A stretch of 7,151 nucleotides of DNA from Thermoguttaceae bacterium. Lineage in GTDB: Bacteria; Planctomycetota; Planctomycetia; Pirellulales; Thermoguttaceae. The notes beneath the pieces were generated by a model. That model did not search any database and was not told the DNA's origin. It saw only the letters and a program-made list of their open reading frames with translations. Where the stretch lies: positions 1 through 7,151 of the forward strand of contig JAQVID010000149.1 of NCBI GenBank assembly GCA_028695865.1, in the 5' to 3' direction. Both the position numbers and the translations under genes were made by a program. Each line of letters starts with the position of its first letter. The stretch's first letter is position 1. Below, in pieces: positions 6,128-7,151 of this stretch.

Positions 6128-7042
6128 TTAGTCTTCGAACATGGCATCAACGAAACTGTTTGAATCGAATTCCGCAATGTCGTCCGCTTTTTCACCAATA
6201 CCAATATATCGAACGGGAAGTCCAACGTCTTTGCGAATCGCAACAGCGGCTCCGCCTTTGGCCGTTCCGTCGAGCTTTGAAAGAAAAATCCCGGTGCACG
6301 AAACGGAGTCGGTGAAATGGCGCGCCTGACTCAACCCGTTTTGTCCGGTGGTTGCGTCCAGCACCAAAAAGACTTCGTGCGGAGCATCCGGAATCTGCTT
6401 GCTGATCACACGCTTGATCTTTTCCAGCTCGTTCATGAGGTTCTTCTGTGTTTGAAGTCGTCCGGCGGTATCGATAATACAAAGGTCGGCGTTGACTTCA
6501 ATAGCCCGGGCAACCGTTTTATGCGCCACACTTGCCGGATCACTTCGCTCTGGCCCGGTAACGATTTCGACCATGAGACGTTTCGACCAAATAATCAATT
6601 GATCGACCGCCGCGGCGCGAAACGTGTCGGCCGCGCCCAAGACTATTTTATTGCCTTTTGTTCGAAGGAGCTTCGTGAGCTTGGCGATACTGGTCGTTTT
6701 GCCACTGCCGTTTACACCACAGAACAAAATAACCGTAGGTCCGCTGGCCGCGAAATGAACAGGAACGTCTTCCTGTCTCATCAGTTCTTTCAGCTTCGAT
6801 TTTATGACTTCGATCACCTCTTCCCGCTTGACGACACGACCGCGAAACGCGTGACGAACATTATCCACCGCTTCCGTGGCCGCCGTAACGCCCATATCCG
6901 TTTTGATCAGTACTTCGAAAAGCTCGTTGAGAAAATCTTCATCGACCAAACGCCCTTCGGTTTTGAAAAGGTCCCGGACGTCTGTATTAAGAGCACGAAC
7001 GGTTCGGCTAAGCCCCTCTTTAATAATACTGAATAATCCCAT
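6128..7042 (-). CDS. ftsY: Signal recognition particle receptor FtsY
   Basis: FtsY is the SRP-receptor GTPase that docks ribosome-nascent-chain-SRP complexes at the inner membrane and pairs with Ffh for membrane-protein insertion. Seen in the 304-residue product: the N-domain helices (MGLFSIIKEGLSRT, then a EGRLVDEDFL stretch) over about 1-90. The G domain follows, with P-loop GVNGSGKTT (109-117), DTFRAAA (139-145), DTAGR (191-195), SKLDGTAKGG (255-264) and closing GIGE (281-284). All nucleotide-binding motifs are intact. The ATG at 7042 was chosen because MGLFS..KEGL is the usual N-terminus of NG-only FtsY and gives a normal length. The same frame stays open upstream to the window edge through a tandem repeat encoding Q[K/E]LD units, with a possible TTG at 7144, so a longer protein with an acidic leader cannot be excluded. 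The transglutaminase gene follows 210 bases downstream on the same strand. Confidence 0.96.
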   Translation of the reverse strand: MGLFSIIKEGLSRTVRALNTDVRDLFKTEGRLVDEDFLNELFEVLIKTDMGVTAATEAVDNVRHAFRGRVVKREEVIEVIKSKLKELMRQEDVPVHFAASGPTVILFCGVNGSGKTTSIAKLTKLLRTKGNKIVLGAADTFRAAAVDQLIIWSKRLMVEIVTGPERSDPASVAHKTVARAIEVNADLCIIDTAGRLQTQKNLMNELEKIKRVISKQIPDAPHEVFLVLDATTGQNGLSQARHFTDSVSCTGIFLSKLDGTAKGGAAVAIRKDVGLPVRYIGIGEKADDIAEFDSNSFVDAMFED

Positions 7043-7054
7043 CGTTCTCGCGTA

Positions 7055-7060
7055 TTCCTC
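7055..7060 (-). promoter_or_regulatory. Possible ribosome binding site of ftsY
   Basis: GAGGAA on the - strand lies 12 bases before the ATG at 7042-7040. The spacing is long for a Shine-Dalgarno site, so it supports that start only modestly. Confidence 0.35.
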
Positions 7061-7066
7061 TTTCGA

Positions 7067-7114
7067 ATCAAGCTTCTGATCAAGCTCCTGATCAAGCTCC
7101 TGATCAAGCTTCTG
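7067..7114 (-). repeat. Four 12-bp tandem units upstream of, or within, the 5' end of ftsY
   Basis: Four exact 12-base units run ATCAAGCT[T/C]CTG on the + strand. The outer two carry T and the inner two carry C at the one variable position. Each internal junction forms TGATCA, so GATC recurs every 12 bases at 7078, 7090 and 7102. Read in the ftsY frame the array encodes Q[K/E]LD four times. The unit length is a multiple of three, so the frame is preserved whatever the copy number. It is either leader DNA or an N-terminal extension. Confidence 0.9.
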
Positions 7115-7151
7115 ATTTTGGTGTTGCCGCCAACTTCCTGCCAATGGCGTC

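Noticed and set aside
6317..7036. 239-codon open frame on the + strand opposite ftsY.
   Set aside because: It is antisense to a strongly conserved gene and the product resembles no family.

Overview
The window reads as chromosomal DNA from a bacterium, most plausibly a planctomycete or close relative. The best clue is the SRP receptor FtsY. It is a short NG-only form with an RDLFK-EGRLVDEDFL N-terminal stretch that, from memory, resembles Pirellula-type FtsY proteins. A PcRGLX-like polysaccharide-degradation protein and a very large TgpA-like transglutaminase fit that lineage, but no 16S or other definitive marker is present, so the assignment is an inference.

Layout. Positions 2-1519 (+) hold the 3' part of a PcRGLX/PL26-like gene whose start lies left of the window. 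Positions 1520-2908 hold no convincing gene. This convergent gap is almost filled by a tandem array of a 480/482-bp palindrome-rich non-coding unit: two full copies, a third lacking an internal block of about 176 bp, and a decayed stub of a fourth. Positions 2909-5917 (-) encode a 1002-residue membrane transglutaminase-like protein with an intact Cys-His-Asp triad. Positions 6128-7042 (-) encode FtsY, preceded by four perfectly spaced 12-bp tandem units (7067-7114) lying in a frame that stays open to the right edge.

How the parts relate. FtsY and the transglutaminase are on the same strand, 210 bp apart, and could be co-transcribed, though no functional link between them is evident. The PcRGLX-like gene is transcribed toward them, so the repeat array separates two converging units. 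Each full repeat carries a 17-bp-stem hairpin followed by six Ts on the + strand, which could stop transcripts leaving the PcRGLX-like gene. No mobile-element enzyme, CRISPR array, tRNA or rRNA was recognised. The repeat array is the most unusual part of the window. I do not see a protein-coded novel system here.
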